A program made the translations under genes and the position numbers. Shown here piece by piece: positions 8,474 through 18,361 of a stretch of DNA of 64,000 bases. Positions within the stretch are counted from its first letter, which is position 1. Every line of letters begins with the position of its first letter. The stretch comes from Bog-473 sp963804055 (GTDB taxonomy: Bacteria > Actinomycetota > Acidimicrobiia > Acidimicrobiales > RAAP-2): the NCBI GenBank assembly GCA_963804055.1, contig CAWDOU010000004.1, positions 31,469 through 95,468 on the forward strand. Direction: 5' to 3'. A model generated the notes under the pieces. That model saw nothing but the letters and a program-made list of their open reading frames with translations. It was not told the DNA's origin and ran no database searches.

Positions 8474-9772
8474 GTGAACATCAACGACATGGTTCTGGTC
8501 AGCGTCGACGACCACGTGGTCGAGCCGCCGGATCTCTTCAAGGATCGCCTGCCCAAGAAGTACGCCGACCTGGCTCCACAATTCCTCACCAAGGAAGACG
8601 GGACCAACGTCTGGAGCTACGAGGGCACCGAGATCGGCAACGTCGCCCTCAACGCCGTGGCGGGCCGGCCCAAGGACGAGTACGGCATTGAGCCCACCTC
8701 CTTCAGCGACATTCGCCCCGGCTGTTACGACGTGAACGAACGGGTGAAGGACATGAACGCCAACGGCGTGCTCGGCGCGCTCTGCTTCCCGTCCTTCCCG
8801 CAGTTCTGCGGCCAGCTCTTCGCCCGGACCGAGGACAAGGACGTGGCGCTGGCCATGATCCAGGCCTACAACGACTGGCATGTCGACGAATGGTGCGGCT
8901 CGCACCCCGGGCGCTTCATTCCGCTCGCCCTGCCGGCCATCTGGGACCCCGAGGTCATGGCAGCCGAGGTCCGGCGGATGGCGGCCAAGGGTGTCCACGC
9001 GGTGACCTTCTCCGAGAACCCCTCCAAGCTCGGCTGGCCCAGCCTGCACTCCGACCACTGGGACCCCTTCTGGGAGGCCTGCAGCGACGAGCGGGTCGTG
9101 GCCTGCATGCACATCGGCTCGTCCTCGCAGATGGTGATCACCTCACCCGACGCCCCCATCGACTGCCTGATCACACTGACACCCATCAACATCGTCCAGG
9201 CCGCCACGGACCTCATCTGGTCGTCGGTCTTCCGTCGTTTCCCCGATGTGCGGGTGGCCCTGTCCGAGGGCGGGATCGGTTGGATCCCGTACTTCCTCGA
9301 GCGCATCGACTACCAGTACAAGCAGCACCACACCTGGACCGGCCAGGACTTCGGGGAGAAGCTGCCGAGCGAGGTCTTCGACGAGCACGTGCTGACGTGC
9401 TTCATCGATGACCGCTTCGGAGTGGCGAGCCGCGAGTTCCTGAACATGGACAACGTGATGTGGGAGTGCGACTACCCGCACTCCGACTCGACCTGGCCGT
9501 TCTCTCCGGAGGAACTGGGTCTGTATCTCGAAGGCGTCAGCGATCACGACATCGATCGCATGACGCATCGCAACGCCATGCGCCACTTTGCCTACGACCC
9601 GTTCTCAGTCCTCGGGGGACGCGAGAAGTGCACGGTCGGGGCCCTGCGGGAGCACGCGGCCGGCCACGACGTGTCGGTGCGCTCGACGAGGCCCAAGGAC
9701 AAGGTCACGGGCGTGATCAAGTCCTCCGACCTGAGCAAGGCCGTCAAGCGCACGCCGGCTCCCGCGCACTAA
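8474..9772 (+). CDS. Amidohydrolase 2 family protein (metal-dependent TIM barrel)
   Basis: A 432-residue protein of the amidohydrolase-related group that includes ACMS and gamma-resorcylate decarboxylases and many uncharacterised actinomycete hydrolases. Metal-site candidates are the N-terminal DDHVVEP motif, the His of CMHIGSS and the Asp of ECDYPHSDSTWP. The barrel covers residues about 5-375; the last 50 residues are a basic tail. GTG at 8474 is chosen because AAGGGGGA lies just upstream; an ATG five codons later is the alternative. It sits between the enoyl-CoA hydratase and a CoA-transferase on the same strand. A decarboxylase or C-C hydrolase role is possible, but the substrate is unknown. 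Confidence 0.82.
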   Translation: MNINDMVLVSVDDHVVEPPDLFKDRLPKKYADLAPQFLTKEDGTNVWSYEGTEIGNVALNAVAGRPKDEYGIEPTSFSDIRPGCYDVNERVKDMNANGVLGALCFPSFPQFCGQLFARTEDKDVALAMIQAYNDWHVDEWCGSHPGRFIPLALPAIWDPEVMAAEVRRMAAKGVHAVTFSENPSKLGWPSLHSDHWDPFWEACSDERVVACMHIGSSSQMVITSPDAPIDCLITLTPINIVQAATDLIWSSVFRRFPDVRVALSEGGIGWIPYFLERIDYQYKQHHTWTGQDFGEKLPSEVFDEHVLTCFIDDRFGVASREFLNMDNVMWECDYPHSDSTWPFSPEELGLYLEGVSDHDIDRMTHRNAMRHFAYDPFSVLGGREKCTVGALREHAAGHDVSVRSTRPKDKVTGVIKSSDLSKAVKRTPAPAH

Positions 9773-9833
9773 TTCTTCCGGCACGCGGATCAATGCCAGC
9801 CCTGCCAACGCCAAGCAGACCAACTCCAGTCGC

Positions 9834-11057
9834 GTGAGCGGCCCGCTCGACGGCATCCGGGTTGTCGAGCTCGGGGTGTGGGTCGCCGGGCCGGGGGCCG
9901 GAGGGATCCTGGCCGACTGGGGGGCCGACGTCGTCAAGGTCGAGCCGCCCGAGGGCGACCCGTGCCGGACATTCCTCAACGTCCTGGGCGGTGATCTGCC
10001 GTCCAACCCCGTGTTCGAGCTGGACAACAGGGGCAAGCGCGCCATTGCCCTCGATCTCTCGAACGAGCGCGGCATCGAACTGGCGCATCAGTTGGTGGCC
10101 GAGGCGGATGTCTTCCTGACGAACTTGCGTCCGGCTGCCCTGGCGCGCATCGGACTCGGCCCGGACCAGGTGCACGAGCGCCATCCCAGCCTCGTCTACG
10201 CCATCATCACCGGCTACGGCCTGGAAGGTCCCGAAGCGGACCGTGGTGCCTACGACGTCGCCGCCTTCTGGTCGAGGGCAGGGATCGCCGAGGCATTGCG
10301 TGCCCCCGGCGGGCCGCTTCCTTTCCAGCGCGGCGGCATGGGAGACCACTCGGCCGCCATGACCTGCGCCGCCATGATCAGCGCCGCACTGGTCGAGCAA
10401 ACCCGTACCGGTCGCGGTCAGGTCGTTTCCACCTCCCTCATGCGCCAGGGCTGCTACACCATCGGTTTCGACCTCAACATCATGCTCATGTGGGGCCGCT
10501 CGCTCGACGTCGGGGTGCGCGAGACGATGTACAGCCCGGTCGTGAACAACTACACGGCCGGCGACGGCCGCCCCTTCTGGATCGTCGGCCTGGAGGGCGA
10601 CCGGCACTGGCCCGCCCTGGCCCGAGCCGTCGGGCATCCCGAATGGCTCACCGACGAGCGCTTCGCCACCCTCACCAGTCGGGCCATCAACGCCCGCGAG
10701 CTCATCAGCCTGCTCGACGAGATCTTCGCGTCCCGGCCGCTCGACGAATGGGCCGTGGCGTTCGACGCCGAACCCGAGCTCTTCTGGAGTCCGGTGAACA
10801 CGATTGAGGGCGTGATCTCCGACGAGCAGTTCCTGGCGGCGAAGTCCGTGGTCGATGTGCCCGACGAGCAGAGCAGCATGCCCATGCTGGCGACACCGGC
10901 CGACTTCGACGGCGAGCCGCCCCGCCCCCGGTTCCGGGCCCCGCACGTCGGGGAGCACACCCGCGACATCCTGGCCGAGCTCAGGGTTCCCGCCGCCGAG
11001 ATCGACGCGTTGGTCGCATCCGGGGTCGCCGTTGCGGAGGCTACAGGCGGCGCCTGA
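9834..11057 (+). CDS. Class III CoA-transferase (CaiB/BaiF family)
   Basis: A 407-residue protein of the formyl-CoA transferase family, which moves CoA between carboxylic acids. The N-terminus has the typical GIRVVELGVWVAGPGAG Rossmann-like start and VVKVEPPEGDP. Asp171 in GGMGDHSAAM is in the position of the catalytic aspartate that forms the aspartyl-CoA anhydride. Length fits the family. The GTG start is 61 bp after the amidohydrolase stop. It would activate an acid substrate without ATP. It converges on the luciferase-like gene at 11098. Confidence 0.88.
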   Translation: MSGPLDGIRVVELGVWVAGPGAGGILADWGADVVKVEPPEGDPCRTFLNVLGGDLPSNPVFELDNRGKRAIALDLSNERGIELAHQLVAEADVFLTNLRPAALARIGLGPDQVHERHPSLVYAIITGYGLEGPEADRGAYDVAAFWSRAGIAEALRAPGGPLPFQRGGMGDHSAAMTCAAMISAALVEQTRTGRGQVVSTSLMRQGCYTIGFDLNIMLMWGRSLDVGVRETMYSPVVNNYTAGDGRPFWIVGLEGDRHWPALARAVGHPEWLTDERFATLTSRAINARELISLLDEIFASRPLDEWAVAFDAEPELFWSPVNTIEGVISDEQFLAAKSVVDVPDEQSSMPMLATPADFDGEPPRPRFRAPHVGEHTRDILAELRVPAAEIDALVASGVAVAEATGGA

Positions 11058-11097
11058 CCCGACGGCGGCGGCGAAAGGAGCCGCTGAGTGAGACCTG

Positions 11098-12063
11098 CTA
11101 CGACGCCGCCGCCGAGACCGCCGCCGCGGCCTCCAGGTAGGGCCAGGCAACGTCGCGCGGGATCCCACCGACCAAGGGCTGGAGACCGAGCGGGTTGCCG
11201 GCCCCCACGAGCTCCCGGGCCTCGGACGGGGTGATGATCTGGTAGGCGCCCTTCTCGGCGGCCAGTGCCGCGACGGTCGGCGCCCGCGAGATCGACACCG
11301 TGCCCTCCCTGTGCGCGTTCCACTGTGAGTAGCTGAGGGCGTCGAGGAGCAGGTACTCGCCGATCTCCGCCCATGCCCGTTCGGGGTCGTCCGCGACGAA
11401 GACCGTGTTGGGCACGCCGGGCGGCGCGAAGAACGCGCCGGGTGCGTTGGCGCCCCCCTCGGCGCGATAGGCGCTCTCCAACGTGCTGTCGTGGGACTCG
11501 GCCATGAACATCAGGCCGAGTCGGCCCGCTCGTCGCGCTGCCACTTCGGTACCGCCCCCATAGGCCAACATCGGTCCGCCGGGTGTGAAGGGGAGCGGTG
11601 TGATCCTGACTGCCCGACCGTCGACGTCGACCTGCTCCCCCGACCACAGGCGCTGCAGCAAACCGATGCGTTCCTCGACAAGGTGGCCGCGGCCGCGGCG
11701 GTCGACGCCGAACATGTCGAATTCCTCGTCGCGGTAGCCGATCCCGACCACGTAGGACACGCGGCCCCGGCTGATCAGGTCGACCACGGCGAGATCCTCG
11801 GCGAGCTTCACGGGCTCGTACAACGCGAGGAGAAGCGCGGCGACGGTGATGGGCAGCGTGCTCGTCCTCGCCGCGATGGCGGACGCCAGTGGGACGGGCG
11901 ACGGCAGGTACCCGTCGTCGGCTCCGTGATGCTGGCTGAGGATGGCCGCCAGCGCGCCCTTGTCCTCGGCCCATGCGCACATGTCGATGGTCGCCGCGTA
12001 GAGGTCGGCGCGAGCGGCCGGATCGGCGGTCGCCGACCGCTGGGAGAAGCGCATCGTGAACAT
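11098..12063 (-). CDS. Luciferase-like (LLM class) flavin/F420-dependent oxidoreductase
   Basis: A 321-residue TIM-barrel protein of the bacterial luciferase family, with the typical ILSQHHGADDGYLPSP and GRVSYVVGIGYRDEEFD segments. Family members use FMN or reduced F420; which one applies here cannot be told from sequence. The ATG at 12063 gives a normal length. The gene is transcribed alone, convergent with the CoA-transferase and divergent from the hydrolase at 12162, with 98 bp between the two starts. Confidence 0.85.
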   Translation of the reverse strand: MFTMRFSQRSATADPAARADLYAATIDMCAWAEDKGALAAILSQHHGADDGYLPSPVPLASAIAARTSTLPITVAALLLALYEPVKLAEDLAVVDLISRGRVSYVVGIGYRDEEFDMFGVDRRGRGHLVEERIGLLQRLWSGEQVDVDGRAVRITPLPFTPGGPMLAYGGGTEVAARRAGRLGLMFMAESHDSTLESAYRAEGGANAPGAFFAPPGVPNTVFVADDPERAWAEIGEYLLLDALSYSQWNAHREGTVSISRAPTVAALAAEKGAYQIITPSEARELVGAGNPLGLQPLVGGIPRDVAWPYLEAAAAVSAAAS

Positions 12064-12161
12064 GGGTGATGCGTAGCACGGGCCCTCCGAAGCCTCAAGC
12101 CTCGGCGACGCCGTATCCTCGGTGCCGCCGCCTGAGCGGCGCCGACCCAGGGAGGATCATC

Positions 12162-13595
12162 GTGGCCACGACACGAGAGACAGCGTTTCGGGAGATGCCG
12201 GGCGCCGCGCCGGACGTCATGCGGGACTACGACCTGGCCACGCTCGGGTACGAGGAGACCGAGTTCAGCTTCGAGGGGACGGCGGGCTCGTACGCGTTGC
12301 AGGGGGAGAGGGGCGAGGACGGACGGTGGGAGGTGACCCCGGCCGCCGAGGCTCCGTTCCGGACCCGCTTTGTGGTGCGGAAGCCGTCGAATCCGCTGCG
12401 GTTCAGCGGCACGGTGGTCGTCGAATGGCACAACGTCTCCGCCGGCATCGATGCCGCACCCGACTGGGGCTTCTTCCACCGCTCGTTGACCGCGGCGGGA
12501 CACGCCTGGGTGGGCGTGTCGGCCCAGAAGGTCGGCATCGACGGCGGCGGCTTCGTCGAGAGCATCCATCTGAAGCTGCTGGCACCCGAGCGCTACAAGG
12601 ATCTCGAGCACCCCGGCGATGACTGGTCCTTCGACATCTTCACGCAGGTCGGCCGGTTGCTGCAGCTGCCGAGTGACGAGAATCCGCTCGGCGGCCTCGC
12701 ACCCACGCAGATCCTGGCGGCGGGCGAGTCGCAGTCGGCCGCCTGCCTGGTGACCTACATCAACGCCATCGACCCGCACGCGGAGCTGTTCGACGGGTTC
12801 TTCGTGCACGGCCGGCCGGCATCAGGCGTCTCCATCGACGGCGTCTTCATCCCGGCGTCGCAGCGGCTCGGCATGGAGGCGACGCGGGTGGCGATCTCGT
12901 CGCGGGGCGAGCGCATCCGCGACGACGCCCGGGTGCCCGTCCTCGTGCTGCAGAGCGAGACCGATGTCGTCCTGCTCGGAGGAGGGCTGGCGGAACAGCC
13001 CGACTCGGACCGTCTGCGGGTATGGGAGATGGCGGGCGCGGCACACGCCGACACCTACACGGTCAGCGCGGGACGGCACGACGACGGGACCTTGACGGCC
13101 CAGCGCATGGCCGAGTTGCTGCGTCCGACCAGGAACCTCATGATCGGGCAGACCGATACGCCGATCAACGCCGGCCCCCAACAGCACTACGTGGCGCAAG
13201 CGGCACTCGGACACCTGGTCCGGTGGGCGGCGGGCGGGGAGTCGCCTCCGTCCGCCCCGTCGCTCGAGCTCGACGAGGAGCGGACGGGTTACGTGCTCGA
13301 CGAGCACGGCATCGCCAAGGGCGGGATCCGCACGCCATGGGTCGACGTGCCGTCCGCCGTCATGGGCGGTCTGGGTCAGAGCGGCGAGAGCTTCGCCATG
13401 CTCTTCGGCCGTACCGATCCGTTCGACGATGCCACGTTGTCGACGCTCTATCCCGGAGGAGAAGACGAGTACCTGGAGCGTTTCGGCGCGTCGCTCGATG
13501 CGGCCATCGCCGCCGGCTTCCTCCTGGAAGAGGATCGCATTGAGATCCTGGCCGTGGCGGCGCACTCCTACCCGTTGCGGCTCGCCGACGGGTGA
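12162..13595 (+). CDS. Large alpha/beta hydrolase (Abhydrolase_10-like)
   Basis: A 477-residue protein of the actinomycete alpha/beta hydrolase domain family. The likely nucleophile lies in LAAGESQSAACLVTY (G-E-S-Q-S), and residues near EMAGAAHADTYT probably carry the catalytic His. The N-terminal half begins with the EFSFEGTAGSYAL strand pairs usual for this group. The start is GTG at 12162, eight bases after GGAGGA. TATCCT at 12114-12119 is a candidate -10 box. The gene is followed after 172 bp by the ABC exporter operon. The substrate is unknown; an ester or lactone is likely. Confidence 0.8.
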   Translation: MATTRETAFREMPGAAPDVMRDYDLATLGYEETEFSFEGTAGSYALQGERGEDGRWEVTPAAEAPFRTRFVVRKPSNPLRFSGTVVVEWHNVSAGIDAAPDWGFFHRSLTAAGHAWVGVSAQKVGIDGGGFVESIHLKLLAPERYKDLEHPGDDWSFDIFTQVGRLLQLPSDENPLGGLAPTQILAAGESQSAACLVTYINAIDPHAELFDGFFVHGRPASGVSIDGVFIPASQRLGMEATRVAISSRGERIRDDARVPVLVLQSETDVVLLGGGLAEQPDSDRLRVWEMAGAAHADTYTVSAGRHDDGTLTAQRMAELLRPTRNLMIGQTDTPINAGPQQHYVAQAALGHLVRWAAGGESPPSAPSLELDEERTGYVLDEHGIAKGGIRTPWVDVPSAVMGGLGQSGESFAMLFGRTDPFDDATLSTLYPGGEDEYLERFGASLDAAIAAGFLLEEDRIEILAVAAHSYPLRLADG

Positions 13596-13723
13596 GGCCC
13601 GCTCGAAACGCAATGCATCACCCCTAACCCCTCCGTCAGTGCCGTCGGTTGAGCCGTCGGACCTGGGAATTCCCGGTGCTCCCTCCATGCAGATGTCGAC
13701 CTGAGGCTGCTGACCCGCTCTGC

Positions 13724-13751
13724 TAGGGTGCAAAAAAGAGGGTCCTCTTTT
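13724..13751 (+). promoter_or_regulatory. Promoter with perfect 18-bp operator for the ABC-2 exporter
   Basis: AAAAGAG at 13734-13740 and CTCTTTT at 13745-13751 form perfect 7-bp arms around GGTC, the best copy of the repeat seen also at 3447, 7432 and 37478. TAGGGT at 13724-13729 is a candidate -10 box, so the palindrome would cover the transcription start. The ATG of the exporter ATPase is at 13768. Confidence 0.55.
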
Positions 13752-13767
13752 CCCATGGGGAGGGTGC

Positions 13768-14697
13768 ATGGAGCAGTCAATGTTGCGCTGTGAGGGCCTG
13801 CGCAAGAGCTACGGCGACCGTGAGGCGGTCAAGGGCGTGTCCTTCTCCATCGGGATGGGCGAGTGCTACGGATTGCTGGGCCCGAACGGCGCCGGGAAGA
13901 CCACCACCATCTCCATGTTGTGCGGCCTCATCATCCCTGACCAGGGAGTAGTGACCGTCGACGGCTTCGCCGGCGGCACGCTCGAGGCGAAGGCGGCGGT
14001 GGGGTACGTCCCCCAGGACCTCGCCCTCTACCCCGACCTCTCCGCCGTCGAGAACCTGACCTTCTTCGGCCAGCTCTACGGCCTGGGCGGCAAGGAGCTC
14101 CAGGGCCGCATCGGCGAGACGCTGGAACTGGTCGGGTTGGCGGATCGGGGCAAGGACCGCATCGGGACCTACTCCGGCGGCATGAAGCGACGGGCCAACA
14201 TGGCGGCCGGCCTCTTGCACCGGCCCAAGCTGCTCGTCCTCGACGAGCCGACCGTGGGGGTCGACCCGCAGAGTCGCAACGCCATTCTGGAGACCGTCGG
14301 ACGTCTCGGCATCGCCGTCCTCTACACGACGCACTACATGGAAGAGGCGGCGCGGCTGTGCGACCGCATCGGCATCATCGACGACGGGCGGCTGATCGCC
14401 GAGGGGACCGCCGAGGCGCTGATCGTGGCGCACGGCGGCCAGGACAAGGTGCACCTGTCCTGTGAGGCCGCCTCGCTCGACGTCCTGTCGGCGGCCTGCC
14501 TCGAGCTCCACAACGTGCACAACGTTCACGAGCACGAGGGCAACCTGGAGCTCACGACCGACCACGGGCCGGCCGTGTTGTCGGCGGTGGTGGCGGTGGC
14601 GACGAAGCACGGCGTCGATCTCACGGGCGTCGAGGTGCGCACGCCGAACCTCGAGGACGTCTTCTTGAGCCTGACAGGGAAAGAGCTCCGGGATTGA
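13768..14697 (+). CDS. ABC-2 exporter ATP-binding protein
   Basis: A 309-residue ABC ATPase that powers export through the two permeases encoded next. Walker A is LLGPNGAGKTT (residues about 36-46), the signature is YSGGMKRRA, Walker B is LLVLDEPTVGVDP, and the H-loop His is in TTHYMEEA. The C-terminal 90 residues are the extra domain seen in drug-exporter ATPases such as DrrA. ATG at 13768 follows GGGGAGGG. The stop overlaps the TTG start of the first permease, so translation is coupled. The exported compound is unknown. Confidence 0.92.
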   Translation: MEQSMLRCEGLRKSYGDREAVKGVSFSIGMGECYGLLGPNGAGKTTTISMLCGLIIPDQGVVTVDGFAGGTLEAKAAVGYVPQDLALYPDLSAVENLTFFGQLYGLGGKELQGRIGETLELVGLADRGKDRIGTYSGGMKRRANMAAGLLHRPKLLVLDEPTVGVDPQSRNAILETVGRLGIAVLYTTHYMEEAARLCDRIGIIDDGRLIAEGTAEALIVAHGGQDKVHLSCEAASLDVLSAACLELHNVHNVHEHEGNLELTTDHGPAVLSAVVAVATKHGVDLTGVEVRTPNLEDVFLSLTGKELRD

Positions 14698-15839
14698 TCC
14701 GCGTCATCGCGTGGAACGAGCTGCACCGCCGGCTGCGCGATCGCTCCGTCCTCATCGGATGCCTGGCGGCGCCGCTGCTCATGGCCGCCGTCCTGGGGCT
14801 GTCGTTCGCCGGCGGGGCCAACGTGGCCCCCGTGCACATCGGCGTGGCGGGGACTTCGCCCCAGATGCTCTCGGCGGCGCTGGCCGCCAGCCAGCTTCCC
14901 AGGAACGTCACGGTCACCACATTGCCCAGCCAGCAGGCGGTCAAAGACGCCGTGGCCGGTGGCGCCCTCGATGGCGGCGTGGCCGTCCTGCCTTCCCAGC
15001 TTCGCTTGCACACGCTGCTCGTCCCCATCGTCGACCCGGGCGCGACGCACACGCCGGGCTTCGACGTGGTGACCAAGGGGACGTCACCGTTGGGTGAGGA
15101 GTACGCCGAATCGGTGGCGGCTGGCATGGCCAGCGTGATGTACGCCGGCCGGGTACCCCACACGCAGGCGACGGAAGCGACGGAGGCGGACACCCCGGCG
15201 ACCGTGTCCATCGACAGCCAGGACGTCGGCCACGGTGGCAAGGTCAATCTGAATTTCTTCGCACCCAATATCGCGGTCGTCTTCCTCTTCATCGGGAGTG
15301 GGCTCGGCATGCGCTCCTTGCTGATGGAACGGTCGGCCGGCACGCTGGCGCGGATCACGGCGGCACCGGTGCGGCCGACGCAGATCGTCCTCGGGAAGCT
15401 GCTGGCCATCTTCATCACCGGCATGGCGACCATCTTCGTGATCTGGGCCGTCACGACCTACGGCTTCGGAGCCGACTGGGGCAACCTGCTGGGGGTCCTG
15501 TTGATGGCCATCGGCGCCACCGCCGCCATGTGCGGTATCGGGGTGTTTCTCACATCGCTGGCCAAGACCGAGCAGCAGGCCTTCGGCATCACGCTGCTGG
15601 TCGGGCTCTTCCTGGCGCTGGTCGGCGGCAACCTGCTGCCGTCGGGCTCCTTGCCCGACGCCTTCCAGGTGTTGGCCCTGGGGACGCCGAACGGGTGGGC
15701 CCTGGTCGGGTTCGGCCGCCTGGACCAGCTCGGTGAACCGGCCAGCAGCATCATCGGGCCCTTCGTCATTCTGCTGGTGATCGCCGTGGTGGCGGGCGGC
15801 CTGGCCATGATGCGCGTGCGCAAGATGGTCGAACCCTGA
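14694..15839 (+). CDS. ABC-2 exporter permease, first subunit
   Basis: A 381-residue membrane protein with one N-terminal membrane helix (residues about 22-40), a large extracytoplasmic domain of roughly 140 residues, and five C-terminal helices from about residue 185. This is the ABC-2 type-2 layout (YhgE/DrrB-like). It starts with TTG at 14694, overlapping the ATPase stop by four bases, and ends one base before the next permease. The two permeases likely form a heterodimer with the ATPase. Confidence 0.87.
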   Translation: MIRVIAWNELHRRLRDRSVLIGCLAAPLLMAAVLGLSFAGGANVAPVHIGVAGTSPQMLSAALAASQLPRNVTVTTLPSQQAVKDAVAGGALDGGVAVLPSQLRLHTLLVPIVDPGATHTPGFDVVTKGTSPLGEEYAESVAAGMASVMYAGRVPHTQATEATEADTPATVSIDSQDVGHGGKVNLNFFAPNIAVVFLFIGSGLGMRSLLMERSAGTLARITAAPVRPTQIVLGKLLAIFITGMATIFVIWAVTTYGFGADWGNLLGVLLMAIGATAAMCGIGVFLTSLAKTEQQAFGITLLVGLFLALVGGNLLPSGSLPDAFQVLALGTPNGWALVGFGRLDQLGEPASSIIGPFVILLVIAVVAGGLAMMRVRKMVEP

Positions 15840-15840
15840 G

Positions 15841-16885
15841 GTGTTCGCCGTCATCTGGGTCAACCTGCGTCGGGCCATGGGCGACCGCCGGCTGCTCATC
15901 GTTGGCACGCTCGTGCCGGTGGTCATCATCCTGATCACGGGGCTGCTGGAGGGCAGTCCCAAGGAGCCGATCGGCCTCTACCATCCGTCGGCGCGCCTGC
16001 TGCACCTGGCGCAGACGACGGACGGGATCAAGGTGCGGGTGGAGAACAGCCGCACGGATCTGACCGACGACATCCTGCGGGGCCGGGTGGTGGCGGGGAT
16101 CGTCCAGCTGCCGGCACCCGGTGACTCGGTGCAGCGCCGAGTTCCTGGTGGAGTCGTCGACGACGGACGCCGTGCAGGCGCGCACCGATGCCGTGGCGTT
16201 GATGGACCTGATGGCGGCCGAGGGGTCGAACACGAAGTTCACCGACACGACGTTGCGGGCGACGCCGGTCGAGGCGCCGTTGAGCCCGTTCTGGTACGTG
16301 GCGCCGGCCAACCTCGTGCTGTTCATGGGTATCGCCGTGCTCGTGCTGGCGGCGGGCATGGTCGAGACCCGCCGGCTCGGAGTGCTGCAGCGCTTGTCAG
16401 CCGCGCCCGTCAAGAAACGCTCCATCGTGTTCGGTCAGATGGCCAGCATGATGGTGACCGCGGTCAGCATGGCGATCGGGCTCATCTTCGTGGGATACGT
16501 GCTGTTCCGGGTGCACTGGGGCAATCCGCTCAGCGTGTTCCTCGTGATTGTGTTCCTGGGGATCAGCATCGCGGCGCTGTCCGTCATCATCGGGACCTGG
16601 GCGCGCTCGCAGGAGCAGGCCATTGCCACAGCGGTGATCGTCGCCATCATCGCCGGCATGTTGGGCGGCTGCGTCTACCAGTTGAGCGCGGTGAGCACGA
16701 CCGTGAAGGACGTGGGGCATATCGTGCCGCAGGCGTGGGCGATGGACGCGTTCGTGAAGCTGATTTCTGATCATGCGTCGTTTGGGGACACCCTGCCGGA
16801 GATCGGCGCGTTGGCGGCGTTCGCGGTGGTCCTGAGTGTGCTGGCGGTCTGGTACTACTCGCGCAAGGTGTTCTCGACGACGTAG
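15841..16885 (+). CDS. ABC-2 exporter permease, second subunit (one frameshift)
   Basis: The GTG at 15841 opens a frame with a first membrane helix and the start of an extracytoplasmic domain, sound up to about 16120. The remainder (the EFLVESSTTDAV segment, then five membrane helices and a KVFSTT end) continues in the frame one base over until the TAG at 16885. A single extra base between 16121 and 16140 explains this. The reconstructed protein of about 347 residues matches the first permease in layout. The helices beyond the break are fully hydrophobic and undamaged, which favours a sequencing indel over decay. Confidence 0.75.
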
Positions 16886-16994
16886 TCGACGAGGTCGCTC
16901 GGGGTCAGCGTAGGTCGGAGCGGCATGACGCGTAGGAGGACGGACAGCTCCAGCTCGGGGGTGCGGGCGGCAGGGACGACGAGGCGTCGGGCAT

Positions 16995-17018
16995 CAGTAA
17001 TAGGTATACTGAATAGGT
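16995..17018 (+). promoter_or_regulatory. P450 promoter with inverted and direct repeats
   Basis: TATACT at 17005-17010 is a good -10 box, 30 bp before the P450 start. It sits within CAGTA-N7-TACTG (16995-17011), and the heptamer AATAGGT is repeated at 16999 and 17012. These overlapping repeats suggest a regulated promoter. The rest of the 150-bp gap back to the exporter shows nothing notable. Confidence 0.5.
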
Positions 17019-17039
17019 GTCCGGAGCCTTGAGCCCCAG

Positions 17040-18275
17040 GTGAAACGGCCGGTGAACGGCACGGTGACGGATCTGGCCGACCCGGTCATGTTCGTAGATC
17101 CGTTCCCACGCTACGCGGCGCTTCGCCGGGGTCCGGCCGTCTCGCCGGCGTACTCGAAGCAGCTCATGGGCGGCGCCGGGTTCATGCTCACCCGGCACGA
17201 GCACGTCCTGCTGCTGCACAACGACGTGCGCTTCTCGAGCGACCCGACCACGGGTGGGTCGGGGCTGATGATGCGGCACCTGCCCCGGATGTTCCGTCTG
17301 CTGACCAATTCCATGGTCTACAAGGACGACCCCGATCACGCCCGGCTGCGCCGGCTCGTCAACAAGGCCTTCACGCCCCGCATGGTGCAGCAGATGACGG
17401 GGGAGATCGAGCGCATCGTCGACGACCTCGTCGACGACCTCGGGCGGCGGGGGAGTTCGACGGTGGACCTGGTGGCGGAGTTCGCCACGCCGCTGCCGTT
17501 GTCGGTGATCTCGACCATGCTCGGCGTGGGGGACGAGGACCGGGACGAGTTCCATGTCCTGATGGAACGGTTCGTCGTCCGGCTGGGGAGCGGGTCGGTC
17601 CTCGACGCGTTGCGGACGATCCCGACGGCCCGACGGCTCTACGCCGTGTTGGAGCGGCTGGCGGCAGCGCGCCGTGCCGCGCCCGACGAAGGGCTGATCT
17701 CGGGGCTGTTGGAGGCCAACGAGGACGGCGACTCGTTGAGCGACGACGAGGTCATCGCCATGATCTTCCTGCTGATGCTGGCCGGGCACGATACGACGGC
17801 GAACCTGATCGGCAGCTCGGCCGTGGCGCTCATGGAGCACCCCGACCAGGCTGAGCGGTGGCGGGACGAGCCCGAGTTGACGGCGTCGGCGGTGGAGGAG
17901 CTCCTGCGTTTCACGACGCCCGTGCCGTGCGGGACGGCCCGGACGCTATTGGAGGACGTCTCCATCGAGGGCACGACCATGCCCAAGGGCTCCAAGGTGA
18001 TGGGCATGATCATTTCGGCCAACCGGGACGAGGCCGTATTCGACGGGCCTGATGCCCTCGACCTGGGCCGGGACCCCAACCGGCACCTGACCTTCGCCTT
18101 CGGGAAGCACTTCTGCCTGGGCAACCAGCTGGCCCGGCTCGAAGGGCAGATCGCCATCGGCGCCCTGGTGCGACGGTTCCCGCACATGCGGCTGGCCGTC
18201 CCCCGGGACCGGCTCGAGTACAAGCCTGTGCAGGCGTTGCGTGGCTTCCGGGCACTTCCCGTGACGTTGCAGTAG
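17040..18275 (+). CDS. Cytochrome P450
   Basis: A 411-residue soluble bacterial P450, a haem monooxygenase needing a ferredoxin partner not seen in this window. The I-helix has AGHDTTAN, the K-helix ExxR motif is EELLR, and the haem loop FGKHFCLGNQLAR carries the ligand Cys359. The start is GTG at 17040 in CCAGGTGAAACGG; no strong ribosome-binding site is visible. It is followed after 86 bp by an SDR and a SnoaL-like gene on the same strand, a set that could hydroxylate and then oxidise an alicyclic or isoprenoid substrate. Confidence 0.9.
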   Translation: MKRPVNGTVTDLADPVMFVDPFPRYAALRRGPAVSPAYSKQLMGGAGFMLTRHEHVLLLHNDVRFSSDPTTGGSGLMMRHLPRMFRLLTNSMVYKDDPDHARLRRLVNKAFTPRMVQQMTGEIERIVDDLVDDLGRRGSSTVDLVAEFATPLPLSVISTMLGVGDEDRDEFHVLMERFVVRLGSGSVLDALRTIPTARRLYAVLERLAAARRAAPDEGLISGLLEANEDGDSLSDDEVIAMIFLLMLAGHDTTANLIGSSAVALMEHPDQAERWRDEPELTASAVEELLRFTTPVPCGTARTLLEDVSIEGTTMPKGSKVMGMIISANRDEAVFDGPDALDLGRDPNRHLTFAFGKHFCLGNQLARLEGQIAIGALVRRFPHMRLAVPRDRLEYKPVQALRGFRALPVTLQ

Positions 18276-18361
18276 GAGAGCGGGACCAGCGTCGGGGACA
18301 CGCGTCTCGTCGGACCGTCCCGTATGGTCGTCGGCGTCCGACCAGGTGAGGAGTGGACGCC